Source: Acidithiobacillus ferruginosus (GTDB lineage: Bacteria > Pseudomonadota > Gammaproteobacteria > Acidithiobacillales > Acidithiobacillaceae). From it: 14,442 nucleotides of DNA. Made by a program: the position numbers and the translations under genes. The stretch covers positions 1 to 14,442 of the forward strand of contig NZ_JABBDR010000115.1 in assembly GCF_018854495.1 (NCBI RefSeq), read 5' to 3'. Numbering within the stretch: position 1 is the stretch's first letter; each line of letters begins with the position of its first letter. Below, piece by piece: positions 7,192 to 14,442 of the stretch. The notes beneath the pieces are model-generated. The model did not search any database and was not told where the DNA came from. It saw nothing but the letters and a program-made list of their open reading frames with translations.

Positions 7192-8208
7192 ATGCCTTAC
7201 CGCCTGCATATTGAACCGAGCGGCCACGAGATGGATTGCGACAGAGATGAAACCATCCTGGAGGCCGCTCTGCGGCATGGTTTTCATATCCCCTACGGTT
7301 GTCGCAATGGTACCTGTGCGACCTGCAAGGGACGTATTCTCAGTGGAGAAGTAGATTACGGGAAGGTGGAGGAAAAGATTTTATCGGCCGCCGAGAAGGA
7401 TGCGGGCCTGGCGCTCTTCTGTCAGGCAATACCCCTGTCCGATGTGACGATAGAAGTCCGGGAGATCGGGGCCACCAAGGATATCCAGATTAAAACACTA
7501 CCGTCCCGGGTGGCAAGAATAGTCGATTTGGCACCCGATGTGCGCGCGGTTTTTCTAAAAATTCCGACTACGGAGCGTCTCCAGTTCCTCCCTGGACAGT
7601 ATATCGACATTCTCCTGAAAGACGGTGGCAGACGGGGTTTTTCCCTCGCCAACATGCCCGGTGAAGATGCGCTACTGGAGCTGCACATCAAAAGAGTACC
7701 TGGCGGCGTCTTTACCGGGCATGTATTCAGTGCGATGAAGGAAAAGGACATCTTGCGTTTCGAGGGACCATTGGGCACTTTTTTCATTCGTCAGGAATCC
7801 ACCCGCCCATTACTGATGGTCGCCACCGGTACCGGTTTTGCACCCATGAAGGCGATGCTCGAGTCGCTCTTTGCGCAGGGCTCCATACGTCCAATCCATT
7901 TTTATTGGGGTGTGCGCCATCCGGAGGATTTTTATTATCAGGATTTGCTGAGGGAATGGCAGGCGCGTCATGACTATTTTCAGGTAACCCGGATAGTATC
8001 CCGTCCCGATGCTTCCTGGTCCGGAGCAACCGGCTATGTTACGGCACAAGTGATCCATGACTTTCCGGACGCGAGCGCGCTCGACGCCTATATTTGTGGG
8101 CACCCGGATATGGTGTTTTCCTTAAGCGCCGCTTTACAGGGAGCCGGATTGAATCCGGAACACATTTATGCAGATGCATTTGTATTTGCCAAAGCAAAAA
8201 CAAGCTGA
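7192..8208 (+). CDS. 2Fe-2S ferredoxin / FAD / NAD(P)H oxidoreductase
   Basis: 338-residue three-domain electron-transfer flavoprotein. The N-terminal plant-type ferredoxin domain (about 1-90) has CRNGTCATC with Cys37, Cys42 and Cys45, and the fourth ligand is Cys77 in LFCQA. The FAD domain has GRRGFSLANMP around 146-156 (Arg148 and Ser151 of the RxFS motif). The NAD(P)-binding domain has ATGTGFAPMKAML at 211-223 and YICGHPDMV at 300-308. This order matches the reductases of phenol hydroxylase, benzoate and xylene oxygenases, and proteins annotated CDP-6-deoxy-delta-3,4-glucoseen reductase. No oxygenase or deoxysugar genes are nearby, so its electron acceptor is unknown. The start is the ATG at 7192, with AAAGGA 7 bases upstream. 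A GTG at 7186 in the same frame is too close to that site. Confidence 0.9.
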   Translation: MPYRLHIEPSGHEMDCDRDETILEAALRHGFHIPYGCRNGTCATCKGRILSGEVDYGKVEEKILSAAEKDAGLALFCQAIPLSDVTIEVREIGATKDIQIKTLPSRVARIVDLAPDVRAVFLKIPTTERLQFLPGQYIDILLKDGGRRGFSLANMPGEDALLELHIKRVPGGVFTGHVFSAMKEKDILRFEGPLGTFFIRQESTRPLLMVATGTGFAPMKAMLESLFAQGSIRPIHFYWGVRHPEDFYYQDLLREWQARHDYFQVTRIVSRPDASWSGATGYVTAQVIHDFPDASALDAYICGHPDMVFSLSAALQGAGLNPEHIYADAFVFAKAKTS

Positions 8209-8214
8209 CATAAT
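8186..8214 (+). promoter_or_regulatory. Sigma70-type promoter of the coiled-coil gene
   Basis: TTGCCA at 8186-8191 (5 of 6 to TTGACA), a 17-base spacer, then CATAAT at 8209-8214 (5 of 6 to TATAAT). The -35 lies inside the last codons of the upstream reductase gene. Transcription would start near 8221, giving a leader of about 50 bases with AGAGGAG at 8255-8261, 9 bases before the ATG. It is one of the best promoter matches in the window and makes the downstream gene a separate, probably well-expressed unit. Confidence 0.7.
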
Positions 8215-8270
8215 TATTAAATTGGCGAGGGGTTCTGCCAAGTTAACCTGACTTAGAGGAGCGATAGCAT

Positions 8271-8639
8271 ATGGAAGCACAAGTAAAAAAGCGTCACCGT
8301 CGTAGTTCGGAGGAGCGTCTCGCGGATTTGGAAGAGAAGCAGCGCCAGACGGAAATGCGACTGCGTGAACAGTTGGCAAAAATCGAACAGCAGAAGCGGA
8401 GCCTGCAGGAAAATCCGCGCGCCCGTCGTGAGCGGGAAGCACAACGGCGGTCATTGATGGACCGTATTTCCCGTCTGGTACCTGATTGGGAGCCCGCCCA
8501 GATTCTGGCGGCTGTCGCCGAAGTGCGTGACCGCGTGGGTGGTAATGACCATCTGCTGGGTGAACTGAACCACCGCGGTGATGCGCTCATGCAGGAACTG
8601 AAACCCCGTCGCGGTCGTCGTCCCCGTTCCGCGATTTAA
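8271..8639 (+). CDS. Small basic coiled-coil protein of unknown function
   Basis: I do not recognise this 122-residue protein. Residues 1-65 are almost entirely charged or polar (Arg, Lys, Glu, Gln) with heptad-like spacing of Leu and Ile between about 17 and 45 (RLADLEEKQ, RLREQLAKIEQQ), so a long N-terminal helix or coiled coil is likely. A short region with hydrophobic residues follows (SLMDRISRLVPDWEPAQILAAV, 61-82), then an amphipathic segment. The C-terminal tail KPRRGRRPRSAI is strongly basic. This composition fits a nucleic-acid-binding or scaffold protein. The N-terminal half also resembles the helices of plasmid MobC/TraD-like accessory proteins, but nothing mobile is nearby. It has its own promoter, a strong Shine-Dalgarno and a terminator 29 bases after its stop, so it is monocistronic. 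Confidence 0.8.
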   Translation: MEAQVKKRHRRSSEERLADLEEKQRQTEMRLREQLAKIEQQKRSLQENPRARREREAQRRSLMDRISRLVPDWEPAQILAAVAEVRDRVGGNDHLLGELNHRGDALMQELKPRRGRRPRSAI

Positions 8640-8667
8640 ATCCTGGTCCGATCGGTTTTCCACGTAC

Positions 8668-8703
8668 AGAAGCCCCCGGCGCTGAGCGGCGGGGGCTTCT
8701 TTT
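8668..8703 (+). terminator. Strong intrinsic terminator
   Basis: An 11-base-pair stem, AGAAGCCCCCG at 8668-8678 pairing with CGGGGGCTTCT at 8690-8700, with an 11-base interval, followed by a T run at 8700-8703. It ends the coiled-coil gene transcript. It lies between convergent genes. On the minus strand no T run follows the hairpin, so its efficiency there is probably lower. Confidence 0.85.
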
Positions 8704-8722
8704 ATAAAGAAGCGGCGGCGTT

Positions 8723-9034
8723 CTAACGCTTTTTGCATCCCCGCCAGCGGGCCAGTGTCGGCACGCGATGTGCCATGTAAGCACGGACGTACCATGGAGC
8801 ATTACGTTGGCGCATCAGTTGCCGGACACGATGCTGCATGGCATCCAGCGCCAGTTCCGGTTCCCTGAATTGACCTCCGGCATAGCAATAGCTGCAGTAA
8901 CAACTGCTGTGGCTACCATCGGCTTCCGTTCCCCCACCTTCGGGATCAAACTGCAGCGGCATCCCACAACTCTGGCAGCGGTTTCTTTCAAGTTCCAGTT
9001 GGCGTATCCATTTTTTCATAGGGAAATTAGACAT
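8723..9034 (-). CDS. Small zinc-ribbon protein
   Basis: 103-residue protein, counting from the ATG at 9034. CQSCGMPL at 20-27, then GTEADGS at 35-41, then CYCSYCYAGGQF at 45-56 form the pattern of the putative zinc-ribbon family Zn_ribbon_2 (CxxCGMPL, GTxADGS, YCxYCxxxGxF). Zinc ligands would be Cys20, Cys23, Cys47 and Cys50. The C-terminal 45 residues are rich in Arg and aromatic residues. Function is unknown; such proteins are often conserved singletons. The ATG at 9034 overlaps the end of the upstream membrane-protein gene by 8 bases, and a GGAGG lies directly against it, which is unusually close. The Met at 9019 (MKKWIRQ) is an alternative start, also poorly spaced at 15 bases. Coupling to the upstream gene is likely. 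Confidence 0.8.
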   Translation of the reverse strand: MSNFPMKKWIRQLELERNRCQSCGMPLQFDPEGGGTEADGSHSSCYCSYCYAGGQFREPELALDAMQHRVRQLMRQRNAPWYVRAYMAHRVPTLARWRGCKKR

Positions 9035-9965
9035 CCTCCGGTGCCACCAGTTCGAGAGCCTCAACATAGATGTGTGCCATGCCCAGCAGGAACACCACAT
9101 TGGGGAGAATGAATACCAGTGCGCCGGCCAAGCCTATTCCCATGCTGAGTCCAGCGTTATACAAGGAGGTATTTGCCGCCATCGCCTGTACCGGCATTCC
9201 GCTGCCGAAAACCCTGTCTCCCGACAATGCGCCCAGCATTTGCCAGAACATATCTGCACTGCGGCTGATTTCGCCAGCCAGCACCGGGGTGGCCGCCGTT
9301 AATGTCATGCCATATCCAATATAGAGAATCATTGCAATGATAATTCCCATGCTTGTCGCCAGGGCTGCGAGCAGCAACATCATCAGCAGGATGGAACCGG
9401 GTTTATTACGGGCGATGGCAATGGTATGACGAAGTGATTTGCCCACGCCTTCGCCATGCCACAACGCTGGTCCGGAAAGGTTGAAGACAATAATGGCGAG
9501 GACAAAAACAACGGCGTTTACCAGCATGATGGCAGGGAAAATCGGGACAAACAGTACCGCACCCACTCCGGGTATCTTGCAGGCGAGAAACCCCAATACT
9601 TCCACCACAAAAATGCCGAGAAGCAGGAGACTTTCGATAATCAGCAGTCCCAGCAGACGTGGCAGCGCCCGTATGCCGAAGCGGAGGCTTTTGATTATTC
9701 CGGGCAACGGGTCGCCGCGCGCTTCGTGCAGCAGTACGCCACCAGAGCCCAGGTAGCCGACCCCAAAACTGATCAGCAAAATGGTCATCCCGATGGCGGC
9801 ACCTGCCCACCCCCCCGGCCATTGTGCGAAAAATTCCAGTCCGGCCATACCCAGGAAAACCGCGATCACGTACACCAGAATGGGCTGCCATAAGGTAATG
9901 CCGCGAAGCGCTCGCAACAACAAAGAAAAAGACAGGTCTCCCTGGCTGGGAGTGTGGGTAAACAT
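9027..9965 (-). CDS. Six-helix integral membrane protein, unknown function
   Basis: 312-residue hydrophobic protein that I do not recognise as a named family. Transmembrane segments are expected at about 25-47, 53-79, 103-129, 133-162, 191-225 and 270-303. The hydrophilic connection GEGVGKSLRHTIAIARNKPGS (about 171-191) and the Gly/Ala-rich interior resemble DUF-type membrane proteins of proteobacteria (BPSS1780-like or GPDPase_memb-like), which is only an impression. No signal peptidase site, catalytic motif or nucleotide-binding site is visible. AAGGGA lies 7 bases before the ATG at 9965. The zinc-ribbon gene overlaps its 3' end, so the two are co-transcribed. It is divergent from the tetR gene across a 190-base gap. 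Confidence 0.8.
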   Translation of the reverse strand: MFTHTPSQGDLSFSLLLRALRGITLWQPILVYVIAVFLGMAGLEFFAQWPGGWAGAAIGMTILLISFGVGYLGSGGVLLHEARGDPLPGIIKSLRFGIRALPRLLGLLIIESLLLLGIFVVEVLGFLACKIPGVGAVLFVPIFPAIMLVNAVVFVLAIIVFNLSGPALWHGEGVGKSLRHTIAIARNKPGSILLMMLLLAALATSMGIIIAMILYIGYGMTLTAATPVLAGEISRSADMFWQMLGALSGDRVFGSGMPVQAMAANTSLYNAGLSMGIGLAGALVFILPNVVFLLGMAHIYVEALELVAPEDV

Positions 9966-9986
9966 GCGTGGTTCCCTTGCTAGAAT
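9959..9986 (+). promoter_or_regulatory. Candidate extended -10 promoter towards tetR
   Basis: TGCTAGAAT at 9978-9986 is the same nine-base extended -10 seen at 7142-7150. A weak -35, TAAACA at 9959-9964, lies 16 bases upstream. Transcription from about 9993 would give tetR a leader of about 160 bases that contains the proposed operator. Supported by motif only. Confidence 0.35.
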
Positions 9987-9997
9987 TTCCAGCCCCT

Positions 9998-10006
9998 AGA
10001 ATAGCA
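9998..10006 (-). promoter_or_regulatory. Candidate extended -10 promoter of the membrane-protein gene
   Basis: Read on the minus strand this is TGCTATTCT, an extended -10 with 4 of 6 hexamer bases, about 30 bases before the start codon at 9965. No recognisable -35 accompanies it. It overlaps the region used by the plus-strand candidate at 9959-9986, so the two promoters would be close and divergent. Confidence 0.3.
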
Positions 10007-10083
10007 AATTGCAGGCGGATGGTGGACAGCTTCCGCCCGTGCCCACAGAGGGACAACTGCCACGGGTGATGCTACACTGTCCC

Positions 10084-10101
10084 TATATTGACCGATTGGT
10101 C
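10084..10101 (+). promoter_or_regulatory. Candidate TetR operator with adjacent -10-like hexamer
   Basis: TATATT (5 of 6 to the -10 consensus) is followed at once by GACCGATTGGTC, a dyad in which 10 of 12 positions are self-complementary. GACCG...CGGTC-like dyads are common TetR-family operators. No good -35 is present 16-18 bases upstream, so the hexamer may not be a working promoter. A matching arrangement occurs at 12926-12943. The site lies 55 bases before the tetR start codon, fitting autoregulation. Confidence 0.45.
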
Positions 10102-10155
10102 GGGCGCCGCGCAAGTGCGGCCATCACATGCAGATTGGGGGCGGGAGACGGTTTC

Positions 10156-11669
<1,514 letters not shown>

Positions 11670-11727
11670 ACTTGGGTCGCCTGCGCGTGCGTTGGTGCAG
11701 ATCCCGCCGCCACGGTTAAACTTCCGG

Positions 11728-11750
11728 CGTTACCGGCCGTGCCGGTAACG
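11728..11750 (-). terminator. Perfect inverted repeat between argB and the efflux adaptor
   Basis: CGTTACCGGC at 11728-11737 pairs perfectly with GCCGGTAACG at 11741-11750 around a 3-base interval. It lies between two convergent genes. On the minus strand a short TTTAA follows about 6 bases after the stem; on the plus strand no T run follows. It is most simply a terminator (weak in tail, strong in stem) acting on the adaptor gene and possibly also on argB. Confidence 0.45.
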
Positions 11751-11757
11751 TCAGAGC

Positions 11758-12771
11758 TCAGAAGATCGGCCGCAGCGCCTTGACCCAACCCGGCGCTCCG
11801 CCCGTATCCACCGTTACCGACGCGCTGGTACCGATCCGTAGCGGGAACCTGGAGTCCGGATTGGTGATGAGCACACGCACCGGTACCCGCTGTGTCACCT
11901 TTACCCAGTTACCCGTAGCATTTTCCGGGGGCAGCAGGGAGAAGGCGTTTCCGGCACCGCCGCTCAGGCTCACCACCTTTCCCTTGAAGCGATGGTCGGG
12001 GTACATGTCCACCGTGATTTCCGCACTCTGTCCCGGGTGTACCCGGCTGAGATCGGTTTCCTTGTAGTTGGCCTCGACCCAGTATTCCGCATTGCCGATC
12101 AGGGGGAACAGGTCCTGATTGACGTTGACCACGTCGCCCACATGGATTTTATCCACTTTGCTGACGACTCCCGCGATGGGCGCGTAGAGCGTGGTTTCAG
12201 ACAGATAGAGCCGGGCGGTGCGCAGGGCGGCCTTGGCGGCGGCGATGCGGGCATCGTTAAGGACTTGCTGCGCCTGCGTCTCCGCCAGGGCCGCCTGATC
12301 GGCGGTCAGGCGCGCCCCGGCACTTTTCGCCGCGGTCATTTCGTTATCCGCCTGTTGCGCGGACAGATATTTCTGCGCCGCCAGCGCCGCCGCGCGTTGG
12401 GCGTTGTGCCGGGCATTCTGGTAATTGACCTGATCGGCGCTGATATTGGCGCGCGCTCCGGCAATATTGGCCTGAATGGCGGCCGTCTGCCGTTCCGCCT
12501 GGGTCAGTTCGGCCTCGGCTTTCTGCACGTCGTAGAGATAGGCGCGCGGATCCACCTTGACCAGGGGCTGTCCCGCCTGCACGACCTGATTGTCATGCAC
12601 ATAAATGGCGACAATATGTCCCGTAACCCGCGGTGCGATGTTCACGACATGGGCATGCAGATAGGCATCGTCGGTGTTGGGATAGTAATCAGAAATCTGA
12701 AAGTATGCATAGGCGCCAAAGGCAACCACGACGATGATGACCAGAACCAAAAGGCGTTTGAGCCAGCGCAT
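11758..12771 (-). CDS. EmrA/HlyD-family efflux periplasmic adaptor
   Basis: 337-residue membrane-fusion protein that links an inner-membrane pump to an outer-membrane channel. One N-terminal transmembrane anchor (about 5-25) is followed by TDDAYLHAHVVNIAPRVTG (33-51), the EmrA signature. A lipoyl-like half (52-75) precedes a long Ala/Gln-rich helical hairpin (about 80-186). The second lipoyl half is YAPIAGVVSKV (196-206). The beta-barrel carries GGAGNAFSLLPPENATGNWV (271-290) and QRVPVRVLI, diagnostic for EmrA-type adaptors of MFS (EmrB) pumps. The ATG at 12771 has AAGGGA 6 bases upstream. No EmrB-like transporter or TolC gene lies beside it: argB is convergent on one side and the pagL-like gene divergent on the other. 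It may serve a pump encoded elsewhere. Confidence 0.92.
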   Translation of the reverse strand: MRWLKRLLVLVIIVVVAFGAYAYFQISDYYPNTDDAYLHAHVVNIAPRVTGHIVAIYVHDNQVVQAGQPLVKVDPRAYLYDVQKAEAELTQAERQTAAIQANIAGARANISADQVNYQNARHNAQRAAALAAQKYLSAQQADNEMTAAKSAGARLTADQAALAETQAQQVLNDARIAAAKAALRTARLYLSETTLYAPIAGVVSKVDKIHVGDVVNVNQDLFPLIGNAEYWVEANYKETDLSRVHPGQSAEITVDMYPDHRFKGKVVSLSGGAGNAFSLLPPENATGNWVKVTQRVPVRVLITNPDSRFPLRIGTSASVTVDTGGAPGWVKALRPIF

Positions 12772-12835
12772 ATGTGTCCCTTGTTGAATCCAAGCAGCCG
12801 GGCGACTCTCCGGACCTGTTGCGACGGTCGACTCA

Positions 12836-12868
12836 TGCGCAAACCCTGCTTACAATGGGTTTTGCGCA
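12836..12868. repeat. Imperfect inverted repeat in the adaptor leader
   Basis: TGCGCAAACCC at 12836-12846 and GGGTTTTGCGCA at 12857-12868 are complementary over 11 pairs apart from one extra base, with a 10-base interval. It lies 65-97 bases upstream of the adaptor start codon in the divergent gap. There is no T run in either direction, so it does not look like a terminator. It could be a mRNA leader hairpin or a widely spaced operator. Confidence 0.5.
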
Positions 12869-12902
12869 CAGCATATGCGCGGCTCAGGTCCATCAGGATT
12901 TT

Positions 12903-12931
12903 TTGACATGCGTGCTGAGCGAACGCATACT
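12903..12931 (+). promoter_or_regulatory. Sigma70-type promoter of the pagL-like gene
   Basis: A perfect TTGACA at 12903-12908, a 17-base spacer and CATACT at 12926-12931 (4 of 6). Transcription would start near 12938, giving a leader of about 70 bases. TAAGGAG at 12997-13003 lies 5 bases before the ATG at 13009. The proposed operator at 12932-12943 covers the transcription start. Confidence 0.65.
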
Positions 12932-12943
12932 GACCGTTCGGTT
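12932..12943 (+). promoter_or_regulatory. Candidate TetR operator over the pagL-like transcription start
   Basis: GACCGTTCGGTT contains the dyad ACCG-TT-CGGT. It begins directly after the -10 hexamer, in the same position and phase as the dyad beside the tetR gene at 10090-10101. Binding here would block RNA polymerase. Assignment to the TetR protein of this window is an inference from the matching sites. Confidence 0.45.
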
Positions 12944-13008
12944 GATACCATAACGCAAACGATTCCTGTCGGCAAGGCGGCCGACACCTCTTTAACTAAG
13001 GAGCAGTC

Positions 13009-13575
13009 ATGAAGGACGGTAATGGAATCCTGGCGAGGATTCTGGGTGTGACGGCATTGGGTCTGCTGGCGGCCGGGCCAGCGAGGGCGGGGGACGCGGG
13101 GTTGCATGTGATCCAGGGCGGGCCTGCGTATTTCAACGCCGGTATCGGCGCCTTTAACGCGGCTGGCGTCGAGCCCGGTCCGGGACATCGGGGTAATGCG
13201 ACCCTTCCGGAGATCGATCTGGAATACCAGTCGGCCTCCAAGTTGTTCGGCATCGGCGCGCTATGGGGTATCGTCGCCAATACCAACGGCGGTTTCATGG
13301 GCTACACCGGCTTTTACTCGGACATTGCCTGGGATCACTGGGTACTGACGCCGGTGCTCGGCATGGGCGGATATAATCAGGGGCGTGGCAAATATCTGGA
13401 CGGCACCTTCCAGTTTCGTCTGGAGTTGAGTCTGGCTTATCAGTTTGCCGATCAGTCGCGGTTGGGGATCAAGATCGCCCACATTTCCAACGCATATATC
13501 GCCAACGAGGATCCCGGCGAGGACGAGGTGCTGCTGACGTACGCCATCCCCCTGTCTTTTGGTGACCACTCCTGA
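13009..13575 (+). CDS. PagL-like lipid A 3-O-deacylase (acyloxyacyl hydrolase family)
   Basis: 188-residue outer-membrane beta-barrel protein predicted to remove an acyl chain from lipid A. The signal peptide is residues 1-27 (hydrophobic ILGVTALGLLAAG, then ARA before the likely cleavage). Alternating amphipathic strands follow, for example ALWGIVANT, FMGYTGFYSDIAW, WVLTPVLGMGGY, FQFRLELSLAYQF and RLGIKIAHISNA. The catalytic motif HISNA places His158 and Ser160, as in the His-x-Ser-Asn-Ala of Pseudomonas PagL. The third residue of the PagL site, a Glu after an NxG turn, corresponds to the NEDPGEDE segment (Glu171, Asp172 or Glu173). Ending on SFGDHS rather than Phe is slightly unusual for a barrel. 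It has a good promoter and Shine-Dalgarno and is probably monocistronic. Confidence 0.85.
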   Translation: MKDGNGILARILGVTALGLLAAGPARAGDAGLHVIQGGPAYFNAGIGAFNAAGVEPGPGHRGNATLPEIDLEYQSASKLFGIGALWGIVANTNGGFMGYTGFYSDIAWDHWVLTPVLGMGGYNQGRGKYLDGTFQFRLELSLAYQFADQSRLGIKIAHISNAYIANEDPGEDEVLLTYAIPLSFGDHS

Positions 13576-13584
13576 GGTACACCG

Positions 13585-13610
13585 GGGCCGGTCCGTCCGG
13601 CTGGCCCTTT
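13585..13610 (+). terminator. Possible terminator after the pagL-like gene
   Basis: GGGCC at 13585-13589 can pair with GGCCC at 13603-13607, alternatively GCCGG with CCGGC inside, followed by TTT at 13608-13610. The stem is short or interrupted and the T run is only three bases. It is suggested mainly by its place between convergent genes. Confidence 0.3.
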
Positions 13611-13621
13611 GTCGCCGATCG

Positions 13622-14442
13622 TCAGTCCGCGCTGCGGTGCAGGCCCAGTCGGTTGAACAGGGCCTGATCATGCCCTGTGCTGGCATTCCCTGTCGTCAGC
13701 AGGCGATCCCCAAGAAAAATGCTATTGGCACCGGCCAGGAAGGCGAGCGCCTGTAATTCGTCGCTCATGGCTTCGCGCCCCGCCGAAAGCCGTACGTAGG
13801 CCTTGGGGAAGAGGATTCTGGCGACCGCGACGGTGCGCACGAATTCGAAGCCGTCAATCGGCTCCGCAGCCTCCAGCGGGGTGCCGGGAATGGGCACCAG
13901 GGCGTTGATGGGGATACTCTCCGGAGCCTGGGGCAGCTGCGCGAGCACTTGCAGCATCCGCGCCCGGTCCCGGCGGGACTCTCCCATGCCGAGAATGCCG
14001 CCGCTGCAAATCCGGATACCGGCGTCACGCACCGCCTCCAGGGTGTCGAGGCGGTCCTGATAACTACGGGTGTGGATGACCTCACCATAAAACTCGGGGG
14101 AGGTGTCGAGATTGTGGTTGTAGTAGTCGAGGCCGGCATGCTGTAGGCGTTCCGCCTGCCCCGGTTTGAGCATCCCCAGCGTCACGCAGCTTTCCAGGCC
14201 ATACTCCTTGACCACGCCGATCATGGCGGCTACTTTTTCGATATCCCGGTCGTGGGGCGAGCGCCAGGCGGCCCCCATGCACAGGCGCTGGGCCCCATTG
14301 GCTTTGGCCTCGCGCGCGGCGGCACGCACCTGTTCAAGATCCATCAGCGGTTCGGCCTGGAGGGCCGTCTGGTGATGGACGCTCTGGGAGCAGTAGCCAC
14401 AATCCTCGGGGCAACCGCCGGTCTTGATGGAGAGGAGGGTGG
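13622..14442 (-). CDS. bioB: Biotin synthase (partial, 5' end outside window)
   Basis: Radical SAM enzyme that inserts sulfur into dethiobiotin to make biotin. The frame is open to the window edge; about 273 codons are visible against about 320-346 in the family, so some 40-45 N-terminal residues are missing. The Met at 14344 is internal. Near the edge [17 protein letters not shown] carries the CxxxCxxC cluster for the SAM-binding 4Fe-4S centre. Further motifs are [15 protein letters not shown] (the first Cys is a 2Fe-2S ligand in this family), [35 protein letters not shown] and [14 protein letters not shown] (Arg of the 2Fe-2S site). It is convergent with the pagL-like gene and opposite in strand to bioFHCD. 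Confidence 0.97.
   Translation of the reverse strand, partial: TLLSIKTGGCPEDCGYCSQSVHHQTALQAEPLMDLEQVRAAAREAKANGAQRLCMGAAWRSPHDRDIEKVAAMIGVVKEYGLESCVTLGMLKPGQAERLQHAGLDYYNHNLDTSPEFYGEVIHTRSYQDRLDTLEAVRDAGIRICSGGILGMGESRRDRARMLQVLAQLPQAPESIPINALVPIPGTPLEAAEPIDGFEFVRTVAVARILFPKAYVRLSAGREAMSDELQALAFLAGANSIFLGDRLLTTGNASTGHDQALFNRLGLHRSAD

Larger units (their letters stand above)
12772..13008. other. Divergent intergenic region between efflux adaptor and pagL-like gene
   Basis: 237 bases without a credible gene. It holds the imperfect inverted repeat at 12836-12868, the plus-strand promoter at 12903-12931 and the dyad at 12932-12943. For the minus-strand adaptor gene I find no convincing -35/-10 pair, so its promoter remains unidentified. 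Confidence 0.6.

Noticed and set aside
8271..8639. Coiled-coil gene as a mobilisation (MobC/TraD-like) remnant
   Set aside because: The resemblance is limited to charged helical composition. No oriT, relaxase, transposase or repeat boundary is nearby.
12820..12834. A third GACCG half-site near the adaptor gene on the minus strand
   Set aside because: Only one half matches (GACCGTCG) and the dyad is missing, so it is likely chance in GC-rich DNA.
12642..12893. Small minus-strand frame starting upstream of the adaptor gene and overlapping its start
   Set aside because: It runs into the adaptor in a different frame. The translation shows no motif and the leader already contains the adaptor's Shine-Dalgarno.
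11992..12906. 304-codon plus-strand frame antisense to the efflux adaptor
   Set aside because: The adaptor on the minus strand has diagnostic EmrA motifs throughout. The antisense product is Gly/Arg-rich and unlike a folded family, and it lacks a ribosome site.

Overview
The window is about 14.4 kb of GC-rich, densely packed chromosomal DNA from a gammaproteobacterium-like organism. Protein wording and gene content (E. coli-type BioC/BioH biotin pathway, arginine-inhibitable-type ArgB, RNase T, Aat plus Bpt) suggest Acidithiobacillia or a deep gammaproteobacterial relative. That placement comes from memory of the protein families, not from a search. I see no tRNA, rRNA, CRISPR array, insertion sequence or prophage gene, so this looks like core genome with a few lineage-specific genes.

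Layout. (1) 1-3233, plus strand: bioF (5' end cut off), bioH, bioC and bioD, with each stop overlapping the next start by 4 bases. These make the pimeloyl moiety and close most of the biotin ring pathway. The biotin synthase gene bioB lies at the other end of the window (13622-14442, minus strand, 5' end cut off), so biotin genes bracket about 10 kb of unrelated genes. (2) 3348-7117, plus strand: htpX (membrane protease), then aat and bpt (N-degron leucyl transferases), fetB (UPF0014/iron-export permease without its ATPase partner) and rnt (RNase T), closely spaced or overlapping. (3) 7192-8639: a 2Fe-2S/flavin oxidoreductase with an extended -10 promoter, then a small basic coiled-coil protein of unknown function with its own sigma70-type promoter and a strong terminator. 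(4) 8723-9965, minus strand: a six-helix membrane protein of unknown function followed by an overlapping small zinc-ribbon protein. (5) 10156-11669, plus strand: a TetR-family regulator overlapping argB. (6) 11758-12771, minus strand: an EmrA/HlyD-type efflux adaptor without its transporter. (7) 13009-13575, plus strand: a PagL-like outer-membrane lipid A deacylase.

The most interesting signal is regulatory. Two sites 2.8 kb apart, one upstream of tetR (10084-10101) and one at the pagL-like promoter (12926-12943), carry the same arrangement: a -10-like hexamer followed at once by a GACCG-N3-GGT dyad. They agree at 13 of 18 positions. This suggests that the TetR protein controls itself, argB (translationally coupled behind it) and the envelope gene, and perhaps the efflux adaptor divergent from it. 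The other candidates for new biology are the stand-alone 122-residue coiled-coil gene and the membrane-protein/zinc-ribbon pair.
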